Source: Endothia cerciana
Lineage: Eukaryota > Ascomycota > Sordariomycetes > Diaporthales > Cryphonectriaceae
Assembly (NCBI GenBank): GCA_026119935.1
Contig: JALRMH010000006.1
Location: 434,001 to 498,000 of the forward strand
DNA: 64,000 bases
Direction of reading: 5' to 3'
This document shows positions 22,074-33,300 of the stretch, piece by piece. The stretch's first letter is position 1. Each line of letters begins with the position of its first letter. The notes under the pieces were generated by a model that saw only the letters and a program-made list of their open reading frames with translations, made no database searches and was not told where the DNA came from. The position numbers and the translations under genes are program-made.

Positions 22074-24921
22074 ATGACTCCGTATCTGTGCATATGGACG
22101 CTTCAAGCCCTGTATTGTCGTTGGGATATTCACCGTCCACAGCACCAACCCCATAACCACGCAAGGCTGCTCGGTTCTGAGCAATTTCGCGTCGTCAGCA
22201 TCTCTCCTGGTCAGTGGCAAGATCCAATACAATGCAGACTTACTCACCGTGGGCTTAATGAGCCCTTCAAGGGCGGCTCATACAGGGCGCTGTCATACGT
22301 GTGGGGTCCTCTGTCGTCAAGGACATCATCTATCTTGAAGACCTCCCAGTGAAAGTCACCTTGAATCTGTTCTGTGCTCTCTGCTACCTGCGCCAAGTCG
22401 ATCAGACTGTTATTCTATGGATAGCTGCACTGGTCAGCCTCCCTCTTCGTCTCTTTGCTCTGGGTGCTTCCCTCTCCCGCCATTTAGTCTCATTATACTG
22501 TGTGCTTTTTTGCCACTAAGCCCACTGATGAGAGCACAGTGTATCAACCAACAGGATGATAGCGGAGCGAAGCTGGCAGGTCAGCCTCATGAGGCGGATA
22601 TACGAGCACGCAGAGGAGGTATCGTATTTATGGGCGGCGGCCGAGGCCATAGGATTCAGCGCTCAAATTTGACATACCCGCCGATTAGTCCAAAGACGAA
22701 GCTCTTTGGAGATGATCGAGACGAGGTATTTTTTGGCTGGATTCCTTGAGACTTGTCACTCGACCCGGCTGAGAGAATTAACCTCACCGGCTACCGCAGC
22801 GCTCTGCACAATCAGCTTGGTGCGGCTCTTGCCAGACGGAGACAAGACGGATCATTTCTGTCAAGAACTTCTGGCATTTATTTGAATGCCTCAGATCATT
22901 TCTTGTCTGTCCGTGGTGGAATAGGATTTGGGTCGTGCAGAAAACCGCTCTGAGCAAAGATGCCGTCGTTCAATACGGCACCGTATCTGCATCCTGGAGG
23001 GTCTTCGTTGGAGCTGCCAATGTCATGTCCTCGAGCCAAAGGAAATCGACAGCCTTGGCAAAGCTCGAGCCTGAGAACTTTAAGGTCCTCGAGCTATTCA
23101 ACAGCCAGCTGCGCAGCCTCGAACAAACGCGACGGAGATGGCACGCTGATAGAGGTTCCGGTCTTGTCCGTCTTCAGGAAATCTGGGATGGCCGGGCTGG
23201 TGATGACCGCGATAAAGTGTACCGTCTCCTCAGCCTTGCGAAACAGGGGCACAATATACAGCCAAATTACAGGCTCGATGTCTTTCAAGCCTACAGGTCC
23301 ACGGCTCTAGGTCTTATCAAAGCGGGCGCCTCTTTGGCCTGCTGGGCCGGCGTGGTTAGAAACGCAAGAATCGTCGAGATCTCCCGTCCAGGATCCTGGA
23401 TGCGATCAAGGCACTAGACATCAGCATCTGCGAATATCACGTTCCTCCGTCGACCTTCCAAGTCTTGGAAACTTGGGAACAACAAGGCATTGCCCCACGC
23501 TCTGGAAAGGGAATGATCCAGATATGGATCTCTGACCTGCAGCACAAGTCCCGAGAAGAGTGCGGTCCTAGGTTTCCAGGTTCATGGAGCGATGTCATGA
23601 AGGCAGATGACCCTGTCTCAGTGGCAATGGAATGGGCTTTAGAGCGCCTGTCTCCAGTGTGGGCCACGCCAGGTAGAAAGGGTGCCCACGCGCGGTGTGT
23701 GATCTACTACATCGATTCGCTTTTGCTTCGCGGCCAGCTCGGCTCCGGCAATGTGCGCGACGTGCCCAAGCAAATGATTTCCAACAAAATACCCTCATCA
23801 CCGAGAGCTTGACACCACCACATAGTTTGGATGGAATAGCGGCGAGCGGGTAACCCAAAACGCTCTCGAGAGCCTGATTCATCAGTGCGAGCGTCTTGCT
23901 TCGTTTTGCAGTACGTGTCTCAAAGAATAAGTTGCCCTGAGTATTCGCGTCCCTTGCTCTTCTGCGTCTTTGGAGTCTCAAGTCCCATATCCTAATAGTC
24001 AAACAGTTGCCCCAAACGAGACAATTAATCAGTGGGAGCTCTTTAAATGCTCCTATCTTCTAGAAGAACGTGCCTTGGATGGGTCAAGTTCAGCGCCTGG
24101 CTCCGCAGCCAGAAAAAGGGGACATGTCTTGGTGCGCGGCACCCCCGACAGACCTAAGTCTCACTTCTCCAGAAACATTTCTCACCTTGCAGACCGTGCT
24201 TCTCGAGCGTGTTCAGCAGGTCGGTACTAGGATGTTCGGATGATCAGACACGGGAGGCCGCAGCGGAAACGTTGACACGCTGGATCATGGACGCGTCCCA
24301 GATTTTGCACGAACCATTTTGGGTAAAATTTCTCCCTTTTCTAATCCTTACCAGGGGGTTGACGAGAATGAACTCTACCCGTTGGTACACTGGCTTGAGG
24401 GGCTCATCCTACGAATAAATGGGGCGCATGTTTCTTCACAGAGACGCGGGAAACAAGCTGTTGAGACCTGGTGCATTCCTATGGATTTCGCAACTCCGTC
24501 GTTCTCATGCATCTCTGATTGCGCTGTACCTCCGAGACCTTTCTTCGAAAATATTGAGCTGGCAGCGGATGGTCGCGTCTTCTTCGTGACCGAGACTAGT
24601 GCAACAGGTCTAGGGCTTGCGTCAATGCGGCCAGCGGACACGGTGCACGTGTTTCCAAACGAACCCTTCCACTTTGTTCTAGGGGGAAGTGGCTGCCTAC
24701 ACACAGCGTCCGCTGTGGACATAGAATTATTTATGGATATGGGTATGGAAGCATTTGAGCCGATTGGAGACCGCTATTTACACACCAACAACAGACTCGG
24801 CAATCGTGGCGCAGACGAGGACGAGGCGGCTGTTGAAGGATCTCTTCCCTATGAACTGCTCGAGGCCGCCTATCTGAAGAAGGATTCTTCTTTGAATATC
24901 GGAACTATCGCTTTGCTCTAG
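22074..24921 (+). pseudogene. Heterokaryon-incompatibility (HET) domain gene, broken
   Basis: HET proteins trigger cell death after fusion of unlike hyphae. The block order of the HET domain is visible: YRALSYVWG at about 22285, then after a frame change VKDIIYLEDLPVKVTLNLFC, ILWIAAL, a likely intron 22431-22538, CINQQDD, another frame change, SWQVSLMRRIYEHAEEVSYL, and after a stop-containing stretch RIWVVQKTALSK and GDDRDKVYRLLSLA (about 23205). The C-terminal HET-protein tail remains in one frame at 24530-24690: DGRVFFVTETSATGLGLASM and DTVHVFPNEPFHFVLGG. At least five frame changes and several stops separate the parts, more than introns can explain, so it is non-functional as it stands. 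Later parts keep long open frames, which suggests fairly recent decay. Confidence 0.8.
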
Positions 24922-25225
24922 CGTCAGTCACGAAAGCCGAACTATATAATGCGAACTCCTAGTCTGCATACATTTTCCGGCCGTCTGCAATGGCTTTGGA
25001 CGCAAGGGACTGCTTTTCGCGGGAAACATTTGCCATTCGGTAGGTCGACACTCGCTACGCATTGACTGCCGAGTGTCGATTATATAACCATTAAGTAATA
25101 AGACGTTTTCAGACCGCCGGCACCTTGCTGTAGTGGACACCATAGCGACCTTTCTTGCACCCCCATCTATTGACATAAACCCACGCATTTGACGTAATCC
25201 TCCGCTTTTAGGCTCAGACCGACAG
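24922..25225. other. Intergenic between HET relic and coiled-coil gene
   Basis: About 300 bp between the 3' ends of the HET relic (plus) and the coiled-coil gene (minus). No feature recognised. Confidence 0.4.
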
Positions 25226-25768
25226 TCAGGACGAAACTATTATCCTCAACCTCTGCATGAGGCTGTCAATTATTTCTTTGTGGCTCTGAACCTGCCTACT
25301 CAGCCGGTCGAACTCAGCCTGCTGCTTCTGATAGTCCCGACGGGCCACCTCCCGATCGCGGAGGAGCGTCTGCAGCTGGATCTGGAGCTCCCTCCTTTGC
25401 GCCCCGTTCAGGAAGTTCGAGTCCCGCACTTGTTTCTGGCGATCCTGGATCTCCCGCGTCCAGAAGTTCAACTGCGCCTGGCGCTGCTGCAGCTCAAGCC
25501 GCCTATCCCTCAGCAGCGGCTTGAGGTATTCGTAGTCTGAAATGTGGCTCTGCAGCTCGCTGAGCCATTGAAAGTCCTGCTGGCTTGACTTGACCGAGGG
25601 GTGTCTTGAGGGAACGCTGGGCGGGGGTGTAGTATATGACATGTGTCGGGTATGTGTCGGGGGTGTAGTATAAGACATGTGTCGGGTTTGTGTCGGTGGA
25701 CTGTACTGATTATTCGTCGCTGGGGCCGGTACTTGGTCGAACCACATCCTGGTCTGGTGATCCAACAT
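25226..25768 (-). CDS. Short coiled-coil protein, function unknown
   Basis: A single-exon 180-aa frame on the minus strand. The first about 60 residues are Pro/Thr/Ser-rich and hold two copies of a 12-residue repeat, RHMSYTTPPTHT-like (36 nt each, at about 25629-25705). From about residue 66 on the protein is a continuous, highly charged helix rich in Gln, Arg, Glu and Leu (for example LELQQRQAQLNFWTREIQDR and LQIQLQTLLRDREVARRDYQ) that should form a coiled coil. An in-frame upstream ATG at 25891 would add 41 residues; I chose the inner ATG because the extra part looks unlike coding sequence. No catalytic domain is present. It could be a free protein or the surviving C-terminal part of a larger one. 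Confidence 0.5.
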   Translation of the reverse strand: MLDHQTRMWFDQVPAPATNNQYSPPTQTRHMSYTTPPTHTRHMSYTTPPPSVPSRHPSVKSSQQDFQWLSELQSHISDYEYLKPLLRDRRLELQQRQAQLNFWTREIQDRQKQVRDSNFLNGAQRRELQIQLQTLLRDREVARRDYQKQQAEFDRLSRQVQSHKEIIDSLMQRLRIIVSS

Positions 25769-28033
25769 AGTGAGAGAGCGATGTTGGCTACTTCCAGGTA
25801 CGGTTGGACAAACGGTCAGAATTCCGCAGTCAACAAGAACTATTCTTGGGTGATATTCGTGCGTGGTCAGATTAACTAGGCTGAAACCCAAGGAGGAATT
25901 TTGCGAGCCGAAGAATGTGTTGCGTTGAGTGTTCCAAACAAGACGTGCGCAGGTGATCCCTTGTCTCTCGATGTTTAGATACTGCGGATGGCGAGCAGAT
26001 TTCGGCCCAGAGTATTTGATTGGTTGGATGGAAAGAATCTAATGACAGCTCAACACTCAACGGATGGAAGTGGTGTATCTAAATATCAAGTATCGCTCAA
26101 ATTCGCTTTTGTTTTCCTATGTTATGGAACGGTCACTGCTGGCCGCTCTCCGGCCACATGTAGTAATACCATGACCCATTGGGCGGCCTGCCGTGCACCC
26201 GGGCCGCTCAATGGCCTTGTTGCAATGTTCAACTCCTCGAGGCCGCAAAACAGGAGCCCATAGTTCGTTCTAGGAGATTTTCCAAAAGCACACCCTCAAG
26301 TTGGAAAACTCGTTTACTCACAAGCCTATATCTCCACCTTAAGCCTGGCGCAAGTCTCGCGCGGCAAGTGTGTAAACATTGAACCAAATCCATGACAAAA
26401 CGAGGCGGAAACCAACGACAAATTCCTGATGACCGAGCCCAATTGACTGTGTTCGACCTTGTAGCTGTCTTGAAAACGCCCTCAACCTGTCAGGAGTTTG
26501 CAGTCGTCAAAGATGAGGAAGTTGACAGGCCCCGCAATCTTACACTCGACCGCCCAAGGCCGAATTCGAAACCCTGGTCTACGAACTGGTTTGCAGGTTT
26601 CAGGTCTCCACCGAGTCAGTGAAGGCGACTTTGAAGTAAGCTTATGTGAGAAGTCTCTGCAATGCGACATCTACGGGCATTTTTGAGAGAATCAGGGCCA
26701 GTCGATTTACTGACATGCTGGGGGACCAAGATCAAGCCGACCCAGAGGTATCGCCGGGAGGGGAATCTGACTATGCTGTTTCAGCCTTGGTCGTTTATTG
26801 GATTTCTACAGAACTCTAGGCCTGTGGCCGCGTCGTGCGCGACCGGCGTACTTTGCTCGGATGACTACACACCGGGCCGAAGCCCATCAAGCATAGAATG
26901 TCAGCAGCCAAGCCACGCCCAACTACTGGCCTTTTGCAGTGGGTTTTCATTCGACAATTCTTCCCTGCTTCAGGGCTTCGTATACTCACTGATCACCGTC
27001 TACGTGTGGCCGGGAGTGCCATGCGTGCAAGCGTCGTAAACCCACCCCGGCCAAGCCCTGGTTTTCCTCCTTCTGGTCTCCTTCTATGAGTCCGCCGGAT
27101 CCAAGTGGATGTTGATCAATATATATAGCACGACCTGACAATCCACGGGGATTGGGTTTCAAATTTTGTGTCGATAAACTTATCATGATGTTTCCACAGG
27201 GCCGTCTTTGGATATGGATCCGAGTCAGCTATCCGGGTAGATGGGATCTAGGTATACCTGCGGCGCGTTATCGCTTGACTTGTAACTAGGATACGCCTTC
27301 TACCCGATCCTATTGAGAATATTATGTCCCTAGTGCTATAAGTTCTCGGGGTAAAAGGCCTCCATTGCTGTTCGCTGGTCCATCAATACCTACGTGTTGT
27401 GTCCTTTTGACAAGCCAACATTTTGATATATTCTCTGACACCCCCTGAAATGACCAGAAATGATGTTATGAAGACTTTCGTTTGTTGTTACCCCTGATGC
27501 ACTGATGCAAGTCAGGATTTCAAGGTGAACCCTGAACCCCTTTTCCCGGCAGTTCTCAGGGCGATCTTCATCGGATGTCCCCTACGAACTTTGCCTGGCC
27601 TTGCTCCAAGATTGGAATTTTGACAAACACCCGATGGAAGTTCTGCGCCCACTGCAGGATGTATCTTTCTTAAGCCGAACCTCAGATTTGGATGTGGTTG
27701 ATCATCTTGATGGTTTCATTGGGATCCTCGGCGTGAGCGACGAGACCCACAATAACTCTCGCGAGTTTCTACAACGATCAGCCCTAGAAAGATCGTCGTA
27801 ACCTTCAGAAGCATTTCCTATTCTGGGTCAGGCCTCACTAACTCGGCATCACCGTAATGGAAAAGTGGATGGATGCGCCAGGTCCCTGTCTATCAGATTC
27901 TACGGGAAATTGGTTTCGCAGCGTCACAAGCCTCGTGGTGTCCATAGTGACGGAGTCATTTTGTGGATGAAGACTGTGATGCACAGGATAAGATCATAGC
28001 CCATGTAGTAGACTTGTTGAGTATTGGATCAAG
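25769..28033. other. Gene-poor stretch, small coding-like scraps
   Basis: No supportable gene in about 2.3 kb. A plus-strand scrap at about 27548-27801 (including LLQDWNFDKHPMEVLRPLQD, ending in a stop) has coding character but no recognised family. A short run reading ECHACKRRK at about 27012-27038 is too small to call. Confidence 0.35.
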
Positions 28034-28042
28034 TATATATAA
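28034..28042 (+). promoter_or_regulatory. TATA box of the HsbA-like gene
   Basis: TATATATAA lies about 150 bp before the start codon at 28190. It is followed by a pyrimidine/CA-rich leader with repeated CACTCATTC-type words and ends ATCAAAATG, typical of strongly expressed fungal genes. The transcription start would be about 30-100 bp downstream. Confidence 0.6.
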
Positions 28043-28189
28043 TGTCTCTCAACCATCGACAGGAAACTTCTGCTTTCCACACCAGAATCAAATCAAGTAC
28101 CTTACAACTCACATCGATTCCTAACACTCATTCATTATTCCCACTTCTGTCACTCATTCTATAGCATTCTAAACTATCCAACTATCAAA

Positions 28190-28863
28190 ATGAAGGCTAC
28201 TTTTGTCTCCCTGTTCACCCTGGCCGCCGGTGCCTTCGCTGCCACCACTGGTCACGTCGGTGTCATGTTTGAACGCGACCAGACTATCACCATCAGCACC
28301 CTGACGGAGAGCATCAAGACGTATACCACTTCAATCAGTACGTCTTTGTCCAGAGAAACCCCCTATCGAATATGTACAGTCCCAAAAAGGCAAAGAATGC
28401 TGACGTGATACAGACACCACCGTCCTGTCTATTGCCGAGAACCCAACCACCGTTCAGCAGAACGCCGCCATCACGGCTCTGGCTCCTGACCTGGAAGGAA
28501 TTACCGACACGCTTCACGAGGCTACCAAGGCTGCCGCCACTTCCGCATTCTGGGATGTGGATGGAACTGAACTGCTGTCGACTGTCCTGGGGCTCGTTTT
28601 CGAGATCGTGTACACTGTCAAGGCTGTCATTGACAAGGTTGGCCTCGGTAAGACATTCTACCTACGAACTTTACAGTGACAGGCAACTGATTGATTGTTT
28701 ACCAGTGAGCGGTCTCCTGACCTACCTGAAGCCTCTCTTCATCGTCCTCGGAAGCTTGGTCAAGTCTTTGGATGCTGTTGTGGGTGGACTGCTTGTGGAA
28801 GTTGAGGGAATTCTGGACACCGTTCTGAGCACTGTCGCCAGCGTCCTGACTTCGCTTCTCTAA
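28190..28863 (+). CDS. HsbA-like small secreted protein
   Basis: Three exons (28190-28337, 28414-28647, 28706-28863) join in phase across GT-AG introns of 76 and 58 nt and give 179 aa. The N-terminus MKATFVSLFTLAAGAFAATT is a clear signal peptide. The mature part is all-helical in character, poor in Cys, with regularly spaced hydrophobics: AAITALAPDLEGITDTLHEA, TELLSTVLGLVFEIVYTVKA and the C-terminal VVGGLLVEVEGILDTVLSTV. This resembles the HsbA (hydrophobic surface-binding protein A) family, which coats hydrophobic surfaces and recruits hydrolases, but I could not align it fully. An antigenic cell-wall galactomannoprotein-type member is the main alternative. A strong TATA box and leader precede it. 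Confidence 0.7.
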
Positions 28864-29228
28864 GTGCAAGTCGCCAGCGTGGATCTTGAACATGGATTAG
28901 AGGCAATGGTTTAACTCATTGCCTCTACGCAGGCAGCTCTATCAGTTTGTCCGTTTGGCATAGGTGTGCCAAGGGAAAAAGTTCGTAATTCGATACTCTG
29001 TATATATTAGATATTAGACATATTATCCACTCTCCAGCACTTTTACCAGTTCCCTCTTAATCGTCCTGGGACTTGTATTGTGCATGTCTCCGCGACCAAG
29101 TCTAGATGTTCAGGAATCTAGATCCTGCCCCAGCTCTGATCAAACTCCGGGCCAGTCGTGTATTGGCTATTAACACCCTTAATCCTATCTTGCTTGGGCA
29201 CGCTCTGTAAGCGCACCACTTGAATCTC
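28864..29228. other. Convergent intergenic region
   Basis: 3' flanks of the HsbA-like gene (plus) and the hydrolase-like gene (minus). No other feature seen. Confidence 0.45.
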
Positions 29229-30898
29229 TCATTTCGCTCGTTTCAATCCAGCTCCTTCTCCCGCAGCTTTGTGCTCTGTGTTGAAATGGCTTGGGATGCA
29301 CACATACCTCACCAGCCAACTGACTTCCTTGCCTCGGTGACCATTGCAGTCGCTGCAGCCCTTCCTTGCCATCTCCAATCCGACGACGCCGGGCATGCTG
29401 CCTTTCATCCCATTAGCAGTGGCGCCAAGTCCTGTCCAGCTCAGTCTCTTCTCGCCCTTGGTGCGATGCGAAGCCGAGTCCCTGGCTAGGGCCGCAAACT
29501 CACGCTTCTCGGCAAGATCTCGGTCGATGTACATGAGTTCATCGAGGATGCTGCGATTCTGTTGGCGATTGGCTGTAGGTGCAAAGGAGGCGGGCCGAGA
29601 CTGGTCGGGGAACAAGCAGGACATGTAGTCGTTGAGGGACATGAGCGGGCGCGACAGGACTTTGCTCTTGGTCAATATAGCAGTAGCCCTATTGATTTCC
29701 CTCGATTTTGCGTTCATCCTCGGAGAGCGAGTGCCGTAATGGACGGGGCCGGCACAATTCAACACAAACACGGAACCGCAGAAGCGGCCTTCCAGATTCT
29801 CTCGGACGCTCCGCAGAACTCCCGTCCGTGCAAAGGGGTCGTCGGCGAAGGCGAAATGCTCAATGTGCGGACCGGGGATCTCGGCGACAAACTCCGGGGC
29901 ATGAACCTGGCCGCCTGTCTTCACGGATTCACCAGGAAGGCCACCCAAGGGCGTGGAAAAGTCAGCGGCAGCAGCCCCGAAGGTATAGACCTCCAGCTTC
30001 GACAGCTTTTCGGTGGGCACGTCGGTGTAAAGTTGCCGGAGCACATGAGATATGGTGATAGCACCGGTATTGTGGGCCATTATTACAGTTCGTCTCTGGC
30101 TTTCTTATCCAGCAGAGCGGTCCGGATCTGTGTGTACAAGGCACGAGAGGAAACCGAAGGGATCATGATATTGAGGGATCGCTGGATCAGGGCGGACAGC
30201 AGATCAAAAGGCAGCCCATACGTAGGTGCATGAACTGCCATGATGGTTCTGTTGAAGAGCTTGGCCAGGATGGGCAGTCTCTCTTGTGTGAGTGACCTCG
30301 AGCTTCGCGGTGCGAATGTCAACTTGACGACTTCACGTGTCTGTGTCATATGTTCTTACCTTGTGCCAATTCCTGCGACAAAGTACCACCGCTCATCATC
30401 GATTCCCTGCCCAATCATCCATCCATCTGCCGTTGGCGGTTGTGAGCGGAGCAGCTCACCACTGGCACCGCCGCGGTTCCGGTGCCAGCTCATTCCCATG
30501 ATCAAAGCACTGCAGCATCCGACCCAGGCCACAGACAGCGCGCCAGGCAGACACAATAATAGCGGAATCACGCAGACGAGCAGGTAGGTCTCGAACAGCG
30601 CGAGCCCGGCGTGCTGGATCAACTCAACTGTGCCCACCCGGGCAAAAACAGCCTCTCGTACCAGCGTTGGTAGTAGACGTAAAGCATCGGAGACATCGCT
30701 CTGCAGCTGTCGGGCGATAGAACGTTGTGTATTCGGCGTCGTTCCACAAGCCCCATCGATCAGCGGCGGAATATAAGTTATCGGAGGAGATGATTCGGCT
30801 GGACCCGCCGGTGAGGCCGTTTTCCCGTCGAGCTTCAAGAAGGCCTTGCGCCGAGGAGAGCCATTTGGCGAGGTTTTAGGAGGTGATAGCCAGGGCAT
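29229..30898 (-). pseudogene. Alpha/beta-hydrolase-like fungal protein, one frameshift
   Basis: Starts MPWLSPPKTSPNGSPRRKAF at 30898. Exon 1 runs to 30360, a 57-nt intron (30303-30359) follows, and exon 2 runs to 29229. A membrane segment (YLLVCVIPLLLCLPGALSVA) lies at about residues 125-145. The hydrolase-like core begins WYFVAGIGTSS and includes LAKLFNRTIMAVHAPTYGLP, RALYTQIRTALLDKKARDEL, MAHNTGAITISHVLRQLY and LEVYTFGAAA. Related fungal proteins have VLVAHSQGG at this place, the nucleophile elbow. Here the motif reads AHNTG, so Ser is replaced by Asn. Between ARDEL and MAHNTG one base is missing (near 30085), giving two stops. Restoring frame conceptually would make about 537 aa. It is either a recent pseudogene or a sequence error; even if intact it would lack the usual nucleophile. 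Confidence 0.6.
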
Positions 30899-31347
30899 GA
30901 TCGTAAACCTTTTACCGGTAATTAAGCGCTCAATTGGACCGGAGGATAGGTTTGGATTCGACGAGGCAAGCGCGCTCGAGAACTAAGAAAATGGATTGGA
31001 TTGATTGAGGCCATATGGTTTGGATTGAATTAGAGACATGTTGGTCATTTATGATCTCCGAGTCCGTGTTATTCATTCCAACCGCTCTGGTAATCATTGC
31101 TTCATCAAAACCACATTCCTCCCGCAGGTCAGGTTCATGGCCCTGTTTCAGCTTTTCGCGCATTACATCAATGTCGATATCCCGGAGCCAGGGAAATACT
31201 TACGTATTGACGGAAGCTTCAAGGTATCAGTCCATGTTTTAGTTGCTGCTGCTTCCTGAATCGGATGGTTCGAGGTTCTGCAAGATCGAGGTAGTGAGAT
31301 CAGGTGTCTGTATCAGATTCTGTTCATGCAGCTCAGCGGCCTCAGGA
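30899..31347. other. Intergenic upstream of the hydrolase-like gene
   Basis: No gene recognised. Presumed promoter side of the minus-strand hydrolase-like gene. Confidence 0.4.
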
Positions 31348-31482
31348 TGTTGAATAAACAAGTGTTGAAGCTTGTTTGTCGTCTCTTCCTAGGAGTGAGT
31401 GGTCCGGGTAGGTGTGGTGTCCCCTAGCTAATCAGGCGTAAGGATTTAGCGACAACAAGCTTCAACACTCGTTTATTCAACA
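31348..31482. mobile_element. Short inverted-repeat (MITE-like) element
   Basis: The left arm TGTTGAATAAACAAGTGTTG (continuing AAGCTTGTTTGTCG) at 31348-31381 is repeated in inverted orientation at about 31450-31482, where the reverse complement reads TGTTGAATAAACGAGTGTTG then AAGCTTGTTGTCG. The arms are about 33-34 bp, near-identical (one substitution and one indel), and enclose about 68 bp without a reading frame. The total is about 135 bp. This fits a MITE or another non-autonomous element; a large hairpin in a lost transcript is an alternative. I could not identify a clear target-site duplication. Confidence 0.6.
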
Positions 31483-31715
31483 CATTATCAGTACGATAAT
31501 GTGTTTCTCTCAAGATGGAATGGTCTATCATCAGGTCGACGCATACACGATCGCGAGATTCCTGAGTGTCTTGTGCGAAGTTGACAAGGGCCGCCAGTTT
31601 CTTACACTCAGCTTCGCTAAGTTATTTCTGGCTTTCAAGGTCCTAGAAACTAGACCAAAACAACTAGATTTAATAAGAGTCTATAAAAGACATCCTATTC
31701 GGCCAAGGCAATTAT

Positions 31716-32920
31716 AAATTGCTATCATCCGCTGGAGCCGGGCCCAGTGGCAACACTACCGAGACGGAAACTTTCTTCCCGACGACGCGTTCTGGCTTCG
31801 CCAACCTTACTTCAATCATTGATACCGCGACTGCCCTTACCGTAACTAATGGCTCTTCCACCACTCCCTTCACTTACAGCTATGATATTGGACCGGGAGG
31901 GATTAGCTAGAATATTCCGACGGCCTCTGATAGTGTGCCGCTTGCTCAGCCCAGTTTCCTGCCGATGGAGACCACTCTACCTTCTAGCAGCGTCAAGACC
32001 TCAAGCAGCATCCCTACTGGGGGCTCATTCGCTGCAAACGCAACCCCCATCCAAAAATCCTCTATGAGTACGCCAGGAAATGCTACACTTTCCTCTAGAA
32101 CAGCCCTCTCGGGAAAAAACTGTCTCTACAGACCTGGTTTCTTCGGCCAATCTTACGACGAGCGGTCTCCCTTCTGGGACGGCGACAACTGCCTCTACGG
32201 CTCTCGTTTCGTCAGTGACGACCGCTTTGTCTTCCGGCGTGAGCTGCACGTCCAATTTGACGTCGCTTGTAAATTCGACTCCTGCTGTAGGCATGGGGTT
32301 CACACAAGGTTCTACAGGAAGCCAGACCGTGGATAGTTCTGCTACAGACGGATCTGATCTTTTCACTGCGACTGTGACTACTGTCCCTGCCGATTTCACG
32401 GGCATCACTCTTTTGAGCCCGCCCTTCACGACCAACCAATGGATCACCACAACGGATGCGCATTCTGCAACGACATTCCTTCCATTCATCGTAGTCGGAG
32501 GGGGCCGTGGCGTTGCATTGTGGGATCTGCCCCCAGATCCTGATGTCGAGTTCCAACCTCCTCGTCTGCCAAAGTTTCATTTGCTATGTATCAAGGTTTT
32601 TGACATCTCAGTCGGCAGCTGCACTTCCCCACCTGAGACTGACGGTTCAGATACATCGTCATCACAATCTACATCACAGACCACCGCTTCACAGACAGAA
32701 CCGACATCAACTTCCACATCCAGCTATCCCGCCACCGAAACTGCCTCTAACTGCGTTGTCAGTTGTGTTCTGACCGCCTCCAGCTCTTCTTGTTCACCGT
32801 ACACTACCATACACACGGACTACAGCTGCCTGCTCCGCGCAAGGCACTACAACGACGGTCTCGATCAGCACCACGGCGTGTACCCCACCCGCAGATCATA
32901 TAGACGAAGCCGGAATAATT
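31716..32920 (+). pseudogene. Broken Ser/Thr-rich secreted or cell-wall protein
   Basis: Long Thr/Ser-rich, N-glycosylation-site-rich text runs in two frames. 31719-31910 and 31935-32100 include TNGSSTTPFTYSYDIGPGGI, followed by a stop. A frame change near 32100 leads into 32080-32900 with LTTSGLPSGTATTAST, then TVTTVPADFTGITLLSPPFT, VALWDLPPDPDVEFQPP, KFHLLCIKVFDISVGSCTSP, and a Ser/Thr/Gln run. The segment with two Pro-rich turns and FHL.CIK.F...GSC recalls the C-terminal linker region of some large secreted fungal chitinase- or mucin-like proteins, but I cannot name the family with certainty. No signal peptide is present and stops interrupt it, so it is a 5'-truncated, broken copy. Confidence 0.5.
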
Positions 32921-32924
32921 GAAG

Positions 32925-33300
32925 GCCAAGGCGAGAACGGCCTATTCCTGGGAGGGCTAAATTCACGTTCAACTTATCGAAAGGATTCCGGCGCGCGAAT
33001 CTGGACGTTATTTATCGAGGGTATATCAGCTTCCGGCGCTCACCTTAACCCCCCCCCCCCTGGTGATCTTCAAAGGGAAATCCGCACAACAGCAATGGTT
33101 TCTGATAATCTAGAGTCTTTTGACAGCTGGCAATTCACTGTGACGGCAGACGGAAGGACATATAACGACGTGGCATTCGAATGGCTAAGAAAGATATTCA
33201 ACCCGGCGACTCAACCCGACGACCCCCTTGAGACCCGTCTGTTGAGACATGTCCTGGTTCGTGACCTTACTATTGGTTGCATGTGCTTGGCAGGTTGGAC
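32925..33300 (+). mobile_element. pogo/CENP-B-type DDE transposase fragment
   Basis: Reading across two frames gives GENGLFLGGLNSRSTYRK, then a tryptophan-rich strand (RIWTLFIEGISASGAHLNP), PLVIFKGKSAQQQWF, and after a frame change LESFDSWQFTVTADGRTYND and VAFEWLRKIFNPATQPDDP. This is the order of the DDE_1 catalytic domain of fungal pogo/Fot-like transposases: the ISADG strand, the PLVIFKGK...QQW block, and the NDIALEWL.K.F.P.T block before the second catalytic Asp. A 12-C run (33049-33060) interrupts it. The helix-turn-helix N-terminus and the C-terminal catalytic part are missing, and no terminal repeats were found, so it is a dead fragment. Confidence 0.7.

Noticed and set aside
27000..27045. 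ECHACKRRK resembling part of a Zn2Cys6 domain
   Set aside because: Only two of six cysteines and a stop a few codons upstream; chance match.
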